NCBI RefSeq assembly: GCF_001591105.1 | Contig: NZ_BCUD01000008.1 | Span: 62,001 to 126,000 of the forward strand | Length of the DNA: 64,000 nucleotides | Source: Vibrio nereis NBRC 15637 | Lineage (GTDB): Bacteria > Pseudomonadota > Gammaproteobacteria > Enterobacterales > Vibrionaceae | Direction of reading: 5' to 3' | Shown here: piece by piece, positions 8,782-17,700 of the stretch | How positions within the stretch are numbered: the first letter of the stretch is position 1 | Layout of the letters: every line of letters starts with the position of its first letter | Made by a program: the position numbers and the translations under genes | Notes under the pieces: model-generated | The model's database searches: none | What the model was told of the DNA's origin: nothing | What the model saw: only the letters and a program-made list of their open reading frames with translations

Positions 8782-9826
8782 CGTAGAAAAGATCATCTTT
8801 GGTTGGACGGGCTGCAACGCGCTCTACAACACGATCCAGCAGATCATTTTCTTCAATTTCATCTGGTTTTTGTGAAATTTCATGGCTGTTGATGCCCAAC
8901 TTGTTGAACAACAGCATATCTTTATCTTCTGATGGGTTTGGTGTCGTCAGCAGTTTACATCCGTAGAAAATGGAGTTCGCGCCCGCCATAAAGCAAAGTG
9001 CTTGCATTTGCTCGTTCATATTTTCACGACCAGCAGAAAGGCGCACTGCTGATTTTGGCATCATAATACGGGCGATCGCGATGAGACGAATAAAGTCAAA
9101 CGGCTCCACATCTTCGACTTCTTCCAGTGGTGTCCCTTTCACTTTGACCAGCATGTTGATCGGCACACTTTCTGGGTGGGTTGGTAGGTTTGCTAGCTCG
9201 ACAAAAAGGCCTGCACGGTCGTTAGTGCTTTCTCCCATACCAATAATCCCACCCGAGCAGATTTTCATACCGGCATCACGTACATGAGAAAGCGTATCAA
9301 GGCGGTCTTGATATGTACGAGTCGTAATAATGTTGCCGTAAAACTCAGGGGAAGTATCTAAGTTGTGGTTGTAGTAGTCCAAGCCAGCATCTGAAAGCTC
9401 ATTAGCTTGCTCCGGAGTTAACATACCCAGCGTCATGCAGGTCTCTAATCCCATATCTTTCACGCCTTTGATCATTTGCGTTAGATGAGGCATGTCACGC
9501 TCTTTTGGATTTTTCCACGCCGCTCCCATACAGAAGCGAGTTGAACCTGCATTTTTCGCTTTCTGCGCTGCATCTAAAACGCGTTCCACTTCCATTAAGC
9601 GTTCTTTTTCTACATCAGTCTGGTAACGAGCGCTTTGTGGACAGTATTTGCAATCTTCAGGGCAAGCTCCGGTTTTAATCGAAAGCAGCGTGCTTACCTG
9701 TACATGGTTGTGCTGTTGATATTGGCGGTGGACGGTTTGCGCTTCAAATAGTAAGTCCATAAATGGCTTTTCCATTAGCTCACGAACTTCTGCAACGGTC
9801 CAGTTGTGACGTACTTCCACGTGCAT
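8768..9826 (-). CDS. bioB: biotin synthase BioB
   Basis: A 352-residue radical-SAM enzyme that inserts sulfur into dethiobiotin. The CxxxCxxC cluster is Cys55, Cys59 and Cys62 ([10 protein letters not shown]). Further family segments are [31 protein letters not shown] and the SAGRENM arginine that contacts the [2Fe-2S] cluster. It is the first gene of bioBFCD, transcribed away from bioA across a shared control region. Confidence 0.96.
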   Translation of the reverse strand: MHVEVRHNWTVAEVRELMEKPFMDLLFEAQTVHRQYQQHNHVQVSTLLSIKTGACPEDCKYCPQSARYQTDVEKERLMEVERVLDAAQKAKNAGSTRFCMGAAWKNPKERDMPHLTQMIKGVKDMGLETCMTLGMLTPEQANELSDAGLDYYNHNLDTSPEFYGNIITTRTYQDRLDTLSHVRDAGMKICSGGIIGMGESTNDRAGLFVELANLPTHPESVPINMLVKVKGTPLEEVEDVEPFDFIRLIAIARIMMPKSAVRLSAGRENMNEQMQALCFMAGANSIFYGCKLLTTPNPSEDKDMLLFNKLGINSHEISQKPDEIEENDLLDRVVERVAARPTKDDLFYDASV

Positions 9827-9863
9827 TCCTTTTTAATGATCGTTATTAGATTGATTTCTGGCT

Positions 9864-9891
9864 AGTCTACTGACAGTATGCACACTGTCAA
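9864..9891 (-). promoter_or_regulatory. bioBFCD promoter
   Basis: On the minus strand TTGACA (9891-9886), a 16-base spacer and TAGACT (9869-9864) form a good sigma-70 promoter. The leader before the bioB ATG at 9826 is about 30 bases. A 7-bp inverted repeat (TGACAGT at 9871-9877, ACTGTCA at 9884-9890) lies within it, and the -35 overlaps the left half of the BirA-type operator. Confidence 0.6.
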
Positions 9892-9917
9892 CAACTTAAA
9901 AACAACAAAGTTTACAT
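9885..9917. promoter_or_regulatory. BirA-type biotin operator between bioB and bioA
   Basis: Half-sites CTGTCAACA (9885-9893) and AGTTTACAT (9909-9917) are separated by 15 bases. This matches the BirA pattern TTGTAAACC-N14/15-GGTTTACAA in spacing and in most core bases (TGTCAAC and GTTTACA). Its position between divergent bioB and bioA, overlapping the bioB -35, fits biotin-dependent repression of both units. Confidence 0.65.
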
Positions 9918-9956
9918 CTGTATATTTTTTAATCTTAATCTCTTTGGGAATTACAC

Positions 9957-11240
9957 ATGGATCTTGCGTTCGACCGCCGTCATATATGGCATCCTTATAC
10001 TTCGACTCTCACACCTCTGACCTGCTACCCTGTTGTCTCTGCAAAGGGCGTTCTTATAGAGCTTGAGAGCGGTGAAAAACTGGTTGATGGGATGTCCTCT
10101 TGGTGGTCAGCAATACATGGCTATAATCACCCTGATTTAAACGCCGCTGCCCACAATCAAATTGACCAAGTCTCTCACGTCATGTTTGGCGGGATCACTC
10201 ACGAACCAGCGATTAACCTTTGTAAAAAGCTTCTAACGCTGGCTCCGGAGAATTTGGAGCATGTATTCTTAGCTGACTCCGGCTCTGTCGCAGTTGAAGT
10301 TAGCCTTAAAATGGCATTGCAATACTGGCATGCTAAAGGAGAAGCCCGCTCTAAATTTTTAACCTTACGCGATGGTTATCATGGCGATACCTTCGCTGCC
10401 ATGTCGGTCACTGACCCTGATAATTCCATGCATTCTCTGTATAAAGGCTTTCTACCTGAGCACATCTTCGCTCAATCACCCCAAACAGGATTTTGGGATG
10501 ATTGGGATGAAACAGACTTAGCTGACTTCGAAACCAAAATCGAACAACATCACCATGAAATAGCTGCCGTCATTTTAGAACCCATCGTTCAAGGTGCAGG
10601 GGGAATGCGGATTTATCACCCGAACTTCTTAAAAGGAGTTCGAGAACTCTGTGATAAGTACGGCGTACTTCTGATTTTGGATGAAATCGCGACGGGTTTT
10701 GGCCGAACCGGAAAAATGTTCGCTTGTGAACATGCTAACATCCAGCCAGATATTCTGTGTGTAGGTAAAGCACTGACGGGCGGCTATATGACTCTATCAG
10801 CAACATTAGCATCAAAAAATGTCGCGGATACCGTATGTGGCGGGGAAGCCGGGTGTTTTATGCATGGCCCAACGTTTATGGGTAATCCACTGGCTTGTGC
10901 AGTAGCCGATGCAAGTATGACGATCCTAGAAACTGGCGCTTGGAAACAGCAAACAGAACAAATAGAACACGCATTTGCAGAATTGTTACCCAAACTAGAA
11001 CGTTATGAGTTAGTTGAAGATGTACGCTGGCTGGGCGCTATTGGTGTGATAGAAACGAGCAAACCTGTCAATATGGAAAAGATCCAGGCTCATTTCGTTG
11101 AACATGGCGTGTGGATTCGCCCGTTTGGTAAGTTGATCTATATGATGCCACCGTTTATCAGCGAGCAAGCACATATTGAAAAGCTCGTAGATGCAGTGGA
11201 AAAAGCGCTGAAAATGCCGGAATGCTTCCATCAGCAATAA
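9957..11240 (+). CDS. bioA: adenosylmethionine-8-amino-7-oxononanoate aminotransferase BioA
   Basis: A 427-residue class III aminotransferase that uses SAM as amino donor to make 7,8-diaminopelargonate. The N-terminus has the family's RRHIWHPYTS and DGMSSWWSAIHGYNHP. LADSGSVAVEVSLKMALQYW, LILDEIATGFGRTG and the PLP lysine in CVGKALTGGYMTLSATLA (about residue 271) follow. The ATG at 9957 has a GGGAA site upstream. It is divergent from bioBFCD under a shared operator. Confidence 0.96.
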   Translation: MDLAFDRRHIWHPYTSTLTPLTCYPVVSAKGVLIELESGEKLVDGMSSWWSAIHGYNHPDLNAAAHNQIDQVSHVMFGGITHEPAINLCKKLLTLAPENLEHVFLADSGSVAVEVSLKMALQYWHAKGEARSKFLTLRDGYHGDTFAAMSVTDPDNSMHSLYKGFLPEHIFAQSPQTGFWDDWDETDLADFETKIEQHHHEIAAVILEPIVQGAGGMRIYHPNFLKGVRELCDKYGVLLILDEIATGFGRTGKMFACEHANIQPDILCVGKALTGGYMTLSATLASKNVADTVCGGEAGCFMHGPTFMGNPLACAVADASMTILETGAWKQQTEQIEHAFAELLPKLERYELVEDVRWLGAIGVIETSKPVNMEKIQAHFVEHGVWIRPFGKLIYMMPPFISEQAHIEKLVDAVEKALKMPECFHQQ

Positions 11241-11250
11241 GATTTGAATC

Positions 11251-11268
11251 GGGGCCTTAGATGGCCCC
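11251..11268. terminator. hairpin after bioA
   Basis: A GC-only 6-bp stem (GGGGCC-TTAGAT-GGCCCC) ten bases after the bioA stop. It lacks a clear U-tract in either direction, so it is a weak terminator candidate between convergent bioA and the DUF2057 gene. Confidence 0.45.
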
Positions 11269-11307
11269 AATAAACAAAAATATATTCACAAAGACTATTA
11301 GTACATA

Positions 11308-11901
11308 TTAGTCGTAGTCCACAATCCACTTGCGAAATTCTTTTTTCTGCTCTGCAGTTGCTTCCAAGTACAAAGCCTGGAGCTTAAATACGATTGAATC
11401 TTCTGTTTGACTAAGCTCTTGGATATCTCTCATTTCACCATCAGCGAAATAGATTTTTTTATCTCGGTTGTACTCTGTTACAAGTTCAGGAATGTTAGCG
11501 TAGGGAAAGTAATTTGAAGTGGCTGGCAACACCTCTGGTGTATATGCTAACGCAGTACCGTTATCCGTTAACGTAAACCAAGATCTATTCTTTTCAATGG
11601 CTTTGTTAACCACTTTAAACTTACCACTGATCGTATTCAGCTGTACGTTACTTGCGTTATTAACATCAATAACCACTACATAAGGCTTAGTGTCTAGGTG
11701 CTGAGTTTTAGGGCCATCGGACAACTGACCATCAAAAGACAATACAAGCTGATTGGAGCCTTCAATAAGCTTGTAGCTATCTTGACCACTTTTAACTTTT
11801 TGACCATTGATAGTATGAATGTCGAAGCCACGCTCGAGAGAAAGAGAGGCTGCGTGTACTCCTCCAGCGAAAATTAATAGCAAAAAACCTAAATACTTCA
11901 T
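11308..11901 (-). CDS. DUF2057 / UPF0319 family periplasmic protein
   Basis: A 197-residue protein with a signal peptide (MKYLGFLLLIFAGGVHA, cleavage after about residue 17), followed by a beta-rich domain beginning SLSLERGFDIHTINGQKV, typical of the YccT/DUF2057 family. The function is unknown. The start at 11901 places the signal peptide at the N-terminus; the longer frame adds an unlikely 19 residues. It lies just beyond the porin terminator, so it is transcribed separately or by read-through from the porin gene. Confidence 0.82.
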   Translation of the reverse strand: MKYLGFLLLIFAGGVHAASLSLERGFDIHTINGQKVKSGQDSYKLIEGSNQLVLSFDGQLSDGPKTQHLDTKPYVVVIDVNNASNVQLNTISGKFKVVNKAIEKNRSWFTLTDNGTALAYTPEVLPATSNYFPYANIPELVTEYNRDKKIYFADGEMRDIQELSQTEDSIVFKLQALYLEATAEQKKEFRKWIVDYD

Positions 11902-11911
11902 TTTGTCACCT

Positions 11912-11946
11912 ATGAATAAAATAAAACCAGCGCCGAAGCGCTGGTT
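11912..11946 (-). terminator. rho-independent terminator of the porin gene
   Basis: A perfect 9-bp stem (AACCAGCGC / GCGCTGGTT) with a CGAA tetraloop, followed on the minus strand by TTTTATTTTATTC. It lies 26 bases beyond the porin stop codon. Confidence 0.9.
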
Positions 11947-11972
11947 CGTATTATGCAATATCTAAACGTCGG

Positions 11973-12974
11973 TTAGAACGTTAGGTATAGGCCTGCAGCT
12001 ACAAAGTCTGCATCTTTGTCACCAAGATCAGAACTGTCTAGTTCAGCAGCGTTGTACTCAACAAATGCAGTAAGGTTACCCATAACTTGGTATTCTGTAC
12101 CGATGTACCAGTTAGTTAGGTCTGCATCTACGTTAGCACCGCCAGTTGTTTCATCAGCAGATAGTACTTGGTAAGCTGCGTACACTTTGTATGCATCCCA
12201 AGAGTAAGCACCAGCTAGAGACATAGTGTTGCCGTCATGCTGTGGAAGTTGAGCGTAATCATCACCACCACGGATATCAACTGCGCCTTGACCTTGGTAC
12301 TCAGTGAAAGTAGCCGCTACGTATACACCGTCCGCATCGTATGCTGCAGAAACACCGTACGCATTGCGATCGAAGTTAACACCTTTTTCATCGGCTTGTA
12401 GGTAAGCAGCACCAATAGTGAAGTCAGCGATTGAGTAATCTGCAGAAACAGCCCAATCGTTGTCTGTGTCTTTGTCACTTTGAGTTTGTAGATCTGCAGA
12501 AAGTGCTAGCGACTCAGCAACTGTGATTTCGTAACGAACACCGTGGCCTGCAGATTCAGTGCCATCGTTAATTGTATCAATGTCCGCACCTTCATTAGTT
12601 AGCTGACCTTTCTCAAGAACGCTGTAAGAAGAGCCTGTTTCGCCGAAAGAAACTTTACCAAAATCACCTTTGAAACCAACTTTAGCATCATCCACTTTAA
12701 CAGTATCACCGTTATCAGCTTCTACTTCAAAAGAACCGAATGCAGTTACTGTGTCAGAAACTTTGTGGTCGATGTCAAATTGAACGTTAGCCCAAGCTTT
12801 GATTTGTGGGTCGTTGTCTACAACTTTAGTGCCGCCGTTTTTGTACTCAAGTTGCGTGACGATTGCGTCTACTTCACCAGACACTTTTACAGAAGTGTCT
12901 TCGTTTTGGTATAGGTTGCTTGCGCTTGCTGATGCCGCTGCAAGTACTGAAAGAGCTACTAGAGTCTTTTTCAT
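11973..12974 (-). CDS. outer-membrane porin (OmpU-like Gram-negative porin)
   Basis: A 333-residue precursor with signal peptide MKKTLVALSVLAAASASA, then a mature protein beginning SNLYQNEDTSVKVSGEVDAIV. The mature chain has alternating beta-strand sequence, many acidic loops, the strand GKVSFGETGSSYSVLEKGQL, and a C-terminal aromatic residue (FVAAGLYLTF) needed for BAM-mediated assembly. This is the trimeric 16-strand porin pattern of vibrio OmpU/OmpL-like proteins. The ATG at 12974 starts the signal peptide exactly. Highly biased codon use and a strong terminator suggest abundant expression. Confidence 0.9.
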   Translation of the reverse strand: MKKTLVALSVLAAASASASNLYQNEDTSVKVSGEVDAIVTQLEYKNGGTKVVDNDPQIKAWANVQFDIDHKVSDTVTAFGSFEVEADNGDTVKVDDAKVGFKGDFGKVSFGETGSSYSVLEKGQLTNEGADIDTINDGTESAGHGVRYEITVAESLALSADLQTQSDKDTDNDWAVSADYSIADFTIGAAYLQADEKGVNFDRNAYGVSAAYDADGVYVAATFTEYQGQGAVDIRGGDDYAQLPQHDGNTMSLAGAYSWDAYKVYAAYQVLSADETTGGANVDADLTNWYIGTEYQVMGNLTAFVEYNAAELDSSDLGDKDADFVAAGLYLTF

Positions 12975-13089
12975 AATAATCCACTGCCTTTTCTTAAACG
13001 GGGAATTCCTTATCCGGTTCCCTTTATGTTTTTTGATGATGATTCTGGCTCTTGTTGGCCAAATATCATCGCCACTAATTTCGCGGTCT

Positions 13090-13118
13090 AGATTGCAAAA
13101 GATTCCCCTGCCTGTCAA
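13090..13118 (-). promoter_or_regulatory. porin promoter with long leader and upstream A/T tracts
   Basis: On the minus strand TTGACA (13118-13113), a 17-base spacer and CAATCT (13095-13090) give a promoter about 115 bases upstream of the porin ATG, so the mRNA leader is roughly 105-110 nt. Immediately upstream lie long T-tracts (13127-13155), which resemble UP elements and the T-rich ToxR sites of ompU. The rest of the 513-base gap to dinG (12975-13487) is AT-rich with no gene I can support. Confidence 0.55.
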
Positions 13119-13487
13119 ATGGATAAAAAAAACTTAATAAAAAAAAATAAAAACCTTTAATTTCATCACCTTACACAAAAAATAGGTTGTTTTGCGAGCG
13201 AGGTAGTACAAAGTTGCGTCACCATCACCCACCTTCTGAAAGTTACCACCTTAGAATTTAACTCTAATAAACAACATAAAAAATATAAAAGTTAGAATTT
13301 AAAACCAAAACACCGCACCAGTTGGAGTTCTATATTTTTTACATTTAGAAATTATTCTAAGTTCCTGATGGTTCAGTTTTTTTTTGTGAACAAGATCCAC
13401 ATTTGTCAATCAAAGGGGCTAATTCGTGAACTAAGTAGCTTTTCGTAAACTGTGCTATCATCCCCGCCCCGTTATTGAGATCACAGT

Positions 13488-15563
13488 ATGACAGCGAGTA
13501 AAATCCAGAGCAGCATCCGCTCAAGCTATCAAAATCTTCAATCTCAGCTAGATAACTTTGTACCGCGTCGAGCACAAAATTATCTAGTTGCAGAAATCGC
13601 AAAAACGCTTTGCGGCGAATATCACAAGTCCACCCGTATGATCGTTGCAGAAGCGGGGACTGGCATCGGTAAATCACTTTCCTATTTGATGGCTGCGATC
13701 CCAGTCGCACTATTCAATAATCGCAAAGTGGTCATTTCAACTGCCACTGTCGCTCTTCAAGAGCAGCTGATGAACAAAGATTTGCCTCTATATAGACGTA
13801 TCACTGATCGCGAATTCTCTATCCTTCTGGCGAAAGGTCGCCAGCGCTATTGCTGCGCTGAGAAACTGGCTTCAGCCTCAGGCGCGGATGGCGGCCAGCT
13901 CGCTATGTTTGAAAGTAAACCCAAAAAGAAAGACATAGAACAGCTTGAGCTCATGTATAAGAAGCTTGCTGAAAACAAATGGGATGGTGATAGAGACTCA
14001 TGGCCTAAGCCGATAAAAGATGAAATATGGCAGTTGATCGTCAGCGATAAACACAGCTGCAATAGCAGTATGCCCGTTCATCGCCATTGCCCTTTTCAAA
14101 AAGCGCGTTCAGAGATGGATAAAGCTGACGTCATTATCGCAAACCACAGTCTTGTGATGGCAGATGCTGATTTGGGCGGTGGCGTGATTCTTCCAGAACC
14201 TGAAAACACGATTTATGTCTTTGATGAAGCGCACCACCTACCCCAAGTTGCACGTGACCACTCTTCTGCGGCAGCAAGCTTAAAGGGAGCCGCTAGCTGG
14301 CTAGAAAGGTTGAATCAATCCGTCACTAAATTTGCCAATATGGCGGATGAAAAGCGCGTCAACAGATTTAGAAATGAGCTACAAGACTCGGTGCAACAGC
14401 TGATTCCATCATTGACGCAACTCTCGACTCGATTTGACCCTGCACACTTTGAAGACAAAATTTATCGATTTGAAAATGGTGAGCTGCCCACCTGGCTCGA
14501 AGAAGAATCTAAGGAACTGAAAAAACTGTCGCAGAAAGGCGCACAAGCGGTCGCGAAAATTGCGGATTTAATTGCAGAACGAGTCAAAGATGGTGAACTA
14601 GCTAATCGACTCGCTGAGCCTGCACTTGCTGAACTTGGCTTTTATATTCAAAGAATGGACAACCTAGCCCAAGTTTGGAGCCTAATGGCAGAGCCAACAC
14701 GAGAGAAAGGTGCACCACTGGCCAGGTGGCTAGAAGTTAGCCCAGATCGCGAAGGCGACTTTGTTGTTAATGTGTCACCGTTAGAGGTTGGCTGGCAACT
14801 GGATCAGCAAATATGGAGCCGTTGTATCGGTGCTGTGTTGGTGTCAGCCACGATCAGAGCACTCAATTCGTTTAGTTTTTTCTGTCGCCAAGCAGGCATT
14901 AGTGAAAAGCCTGATGATGGAGTGCGCTTTCTGGCATTGGCATCGCCTTTTGATTACCAAAACCAAGCTGAACTCGCCGTACCTAAAATGAAGTACGAAC
15001 CACAAGCACCGCAATATACCGAGTATTTAACCGATATTTTGCCGAACTTAATTGAAGACAAAAAAGCCAACTTGGTTTTGTTTTCTTCATACTGGCAGAT
15101 GAATCAGGTTGCGGAATCTCTATCAACAGATTTCGTAAAAAGAGGCTGGGCACTGCAAGTTCAAGGGCAAGAATCAAGGTCAGAAATACTAAAAAAACAT
15201 AAAACCTTAGTTCAGTGCCAAAAAACCAGCATCTTGTTTGGCACCGGTAGCTTTTCGGAAGGTTTAGATTTACCTGGTGAACTGCTTGAGAACCTGATTA
15301 TTACCAAAATCCCATTCGGAGTCCCGACTTCTCCAGTTGAACGTGCACATGCTGAATATATAGAAAGCAAAGGGGGGAATCCGTTCATGCAAATCGTGGT
15401 TCCTGAAGCGAGTAAGAAGCTGATCCAATCAGTAGGCCGTTTACTGCGAAAAGAACGTGACTCTGGTAAAGTTATCATCCTTGATCGCCGTATTGTTACG
15501 AAACGATACGGCAAGTCTTTGCTTGATTCTTTGCCGCCATTTAAGCGGGTGATCGAATACTAA
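13488..15563 (+). CDS. dinG: ATP-dependent DNA helicase DinG
   Basis: A 691-residue XPD-like 5'-3' superfamily 2 helicase with an iron-sulfur cluster; DinG resolves R-loops, D-loops and G-quadruplexes during replication stress. Walker A is AEAGTGIGKS (about 54-63) and the DEAH box is VFDEAHHLP (about 244-252). Cluster cysteines lie in RYCCAEK (about 122-123) and in SCNSSMPVHRHCPF (about 190-203). C-terminal helicase motifs are GSFSEGLDLPG and QSVGRLLRKERDSG. The length fits E. coli DinG (716). The ATG at 13488 is the first in frame. Confidence 0.95.
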   Translation: MTASKIQSSIRSSYQNLQSQLDNFVPRRAQNYLVAEIAKTLCGEYHKSTRMIVAEAGTGIGKSLSYLMAAIPVALFNNRKVVISTATVALQEQLMNKDLPLYRRITDREFSILLAKGRQRYCCAEKLASASGADGGQLAMFESKPKKKDIEQLELMYKKLAENKWDGDRDSWPKPIKDEIWQLIVSDKHSCNSSMPVHRHCPFQKARSEMDKADVIIANHSLVMADADLGGGVILPEPENTIYVFDEAHHLPQVARDHSSAAASLKGAASWLERLNQSVTKFANMADEKRVNRFRNELQDSVQQLIPSLTQLSTRFDPAHFEDKIYRFENGELPTWLEEESKELKKLSQKGAQAVAKIADLIAERVKDGELANRLAEPALAELGFYIQRMDNLAQVWSLMAEPTREKGAPLARWLEVSPDREGDFVVNVSPLEVGWQLDQQIWSRCIGAVLVSATIRALNSFSFFCRQAGISEKPDDGVRFLALASPFDYQNQAELAVPKMKYEPQAPQYTEYLTDILPNLIEDKKANLVLFSSYWQMNQVAESLSTDFVKRGWALQVQGQESRSEILKKHKTLVQCQKTSILFGTGSFSEGLDLPGELLENLIITKIPFGVPTSPVERAHAEYIESKGGNPFMQIVVPEASKKLIQSVGRLLRKERDSGKVIILDRRIVTKRYGKSLLDSLPPFKRVIEY

Positions 15564-15634
15564 ACTTACTCCAAGTGCGCCTTGAACTATTGAGCCTCGG
15601 GGCGCCCCTACTTATTTTGAACGGTGTATAGGCT

Positions 15635-16183
15635 ATGAGTCGTATTAAAGAGTTGTCCGGCACACTAGAACAATTGGCTAATCAAGCCGCAGCTTTAGAC
15701 CGACAAAGAGGTGAAAACCACCTACCTTTGTTCGACGAGCGGTTGTTCCATGGAAAATCTAAACTGCTTGTTCCCTGTGTGAAAGAGACTCAAAGCACAC
15801 TAGATAGCTTGGTTCGAGAAGAAGACGCGGGAAAACTCACCGCGTTGCGCGCGGAATATCTGACAGAACGTTTATTCTCACAAATCAGCGCGATTCAACG
15901 TGAGTTAGCCACCACCAAGATTCGCAAAAGCGAGCCTAAACATAAAAGCTATTACCAAAAGCCAATAAATGAACTGTACCAGCAACTTTCTCAGCATCAA
16001 GATTGGGAGCGACGTCTAATGGAAATGGTTCGAGATAAAGAACTCGCTTTACAATACGCCCCCCCTTTTCAACAGCAAGCCGCTCAGCAAGCACTGCTTG
16101 CCACAGAGCAACGTTTAAAGCGCTGCCAAGAATCCAAGCTAAAAATTGAAAAACAAATTACGTACCGAGAGAGAAATCAGTAA
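15635..16183 (+). CDS. priC: primosomal replication protein PriC
   Basis: A 182-residue helical protein of the PriC family, which helps reload DnaB at stalled forks. Recognisable are the N-terminal helices LSGTLEQLANQAAALD, FDERLFHGKSKLLVPCVKE and AEYLTERLFSQISAIQREL, then Arg/Lys-rich helices ending RLKRCQESKLKIEKQI. It is followed with no gap by rsmS, the same order as in enterobacteria, which supports the assignment. Confidence 0.88.
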   Translation: MSRIKELSGTLEQLANQAAALDRQRGENHLPLFDERLFHGKSKLLVPCVKETQSTLDSLVREEDAGKLTALRAEYLTERLFSQISAIQRELATTKIRKSEPKHKSYYQKPINELYQQLSQHQDWERRLMEMVRDKELALQYAPPFQQQAAQQALLATEQRLKRCQESKLKIEKQITYRERNQ

Positions 16184-16345
16184 ATGTCATCAGCTCAATC
16201 AGATCTAGAACACGCGCCAGATGAAATCAAACTCGCGGTCGATCTTATCTATTTGTTAGAAAGTAACGAAGTAGATCCTCAAGTCGCCCTAAAAGCCATC
16301 AATATTGTAAAGTCAGATTTAGAACGAAAACTGGAGACAAACTAA
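16184..16345 (+). CDS. rsmS: RsmS/YbaM family (DUF2496) small protein
   Basis: A 53-residue protein beginning MSSAQSDLEHAPDEIKLAVD and continuing with LIYLLESNEVDPQVALKAINIVKSDLERKL. This matches the DUF2496 family (E. coli YbaM, renamed RsmS for its role in secondary-metabolite regulation in Pectobacterium). The ATG follows the priC stop codon directly and the stop is two bases before roxA, so the three genes are one transcript. Confidence 0.82.
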   Translation: MSSAQSDLEHAPDEIKLAVDLIYLLESNEVDPQVALKAINIVKSDLERKLETN

Positions 16346-16347
16346 CC

Positions 16348-17481
16348 ATGTATCAGCTCAACTTCGATATGGACCAGTTTTTGTCTGAGTTTTGGCATAA
16401 AAAGCCTACCGTGATTAAACAAGGCTTCAGCAACTTTGAAGACCCTATCAGCCCAGATGAACTCGCGGGCTTAGCGTTGGAAGAGGAAATCGACTCTCGA
16501 TTTATCTCCAACAAAAACGGTCAATGGCAAGCAAAGCATGGTCCTCTCCCTGAGTCACTGTTCGATAATTTGGAAGAGAGCCACTGGCAACTTGTGGTGC
16601 AGGCATGTAACCACTGGCATTTGGGTGCAGCGGAGCTTGTTGAGCCGTTTAAACAACTCCCACAATGGCTATTTGACGACTTGATGGTGTGTTTTTCAGC
16701 TCCAGAAGGTGGCGTCGGACCGCACATCGATCAATATGATGTGTTTATTGTTCAAGGCAGTGGCAAACGTCGTTGGCGTGTCGGCGATATCGATAAAGGC
16801 CAGTACAAAGAATCCGTTCAAGCAGGCGCTTTAAGGCAAATCGAAGGATTTGATGCGATTATTGACGAAGTATTACTGCCCGGCGATATCCTTTATATCC
16901 CGCCAGGCTTTCCGCACGAAGGTAATACCATTGAGCCGAGCATGAGTTATTCGCTAGGTTTTCGTTCGCCTAAAGAGCAAGAGCTGTTGAGTAACTTCGC
17001 AGACTATGTGTTAGCCAACGACAAAGGTGACGTGCATTTGCACAATCCAGAGATGCAAACTCAACCTCATTATGGTGAAGTACTAACAACTGATCTTGAG
17101 CACCTTACCAAGATGCTCAGATCAGCACTCGATTCAGAGAAAGATATCTCTAGGTTTTTGGGTGGTATGTTAAGCCAATCTCGTCATCATCTTGATGTGG
17201 TAGAACCAGACGAACTTCTTCCTACAGAAGAGCTTCATGCACATCTCAATCAATCAGGTTATATTAGAAAAGTTTCCGGCATACGGGCCTTGTACCATCA
17301 GCAAGATGCTACCTGTTTGTATGTAAATGGCGAACAGTTTTCCTCCGCCTCTCCTCAATTAACTCAGCTACTATGTAACCAGGATGAGATCGGCTTGGAG
17401 GATATAGAGCACTCGCTAACCGAAGATGGTTTAGCGTTGATTTGTACCTTGCTAAGCAAAGGTTACTGGTATTTAGATTAG
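16348..17481 (+). CDS. roxA: 50S ribosomal protein L16 arginine 3-hydroxylase (RoxA/YcfD)
   Basis: A 377-residue JmjC-type Fe(II)/2-oxoglutarate oxygenase that hydroxylates an arginine of ribosomal protein L16. The iron ligands are His126 and Asp128 (GPHIDQYDVF) and His190 (IPPGFPHEG). The 2OG-binding region QGSGKRRWRVG follows the first motif, and the C-terminal half is the winged-helix/dimerisation region. N-terminal FLSEFWHKKPTVIKQGF is typical. It is the third gene of the priC-rsmS-roxA unit. Confidence 0.93.
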   Translation: MYQLNFDMDQFLSEFWHKKPTVIKQGFSNFEDPISPDELAGLALEEEIDSRFISNKNGQWQAKHGPLPESLFDNLEESHWQLVVQACNHWHLGAAELVEPFKQLPQWLFDDLMVCFSAPEGGVGPHIDQYDVFIVQGSGKRRWRVGDIDKGQYKESVQAGALRQIEGFDAIIDEVLLPGDILYIPPGFPHEGNTIEPSMSYSLGFRSPKEQELLSNFADYVLANDKGDVHLHNPEMQTQPHYGEVLTTDLEHLTKMLRSALDSEKDISRFLGGMLSQSRHHLDVVEPDELLPTEELHAHLNQSGYIRKVSGIRALYHQQDATCLYVNGEQFSSASPQLTQLLCNQDEIGLEDIEHSLTEDGLALICTLLSKGYWYLD

Positions 17482-17489
17482 AGGAATTA

Positions 17490-17539
17490 GAGAGTCCTAC
17501 CGGCCATATTGGATACACCTTCTAATTATTGGGACTCTC
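17490..17539. repeat. inverted repeat with 34-base loop after roxA
   Basis: GAGAGTCC at 17490-17497 and GGACTCTC at 17532-17539 are perfect complements. There is no U-tract after it, so it is not a standard terminator. It lies 8 bases beyond the roxA stop and 161 bases before the OmpA-lipoprotein gene. The remaining intergenic sequence shows no other gene. Confidence 0.45.
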
Positions 17540-17700
17540 AATAAAGCTAGAACTTTAGAAGCAAATCTTATGTTTTTGTTTTGTAGCGACAACCAACAAT
17601 GCGTTGTTGTGAAGGCTATCCATAGAAACTCCCACCCATAAACACCCAGACGCATAAATTGCTAGATTAAACCTTTAATTTTATTCATAAGGTACTATTT

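Noticed and set aside
13357..13710. 117-aa minus-strand frame overlapping the start of dinG
   Set aside because: It runs antisense through the DinG N-terminus including Walker A, has no good start signals, and dinG is certain.
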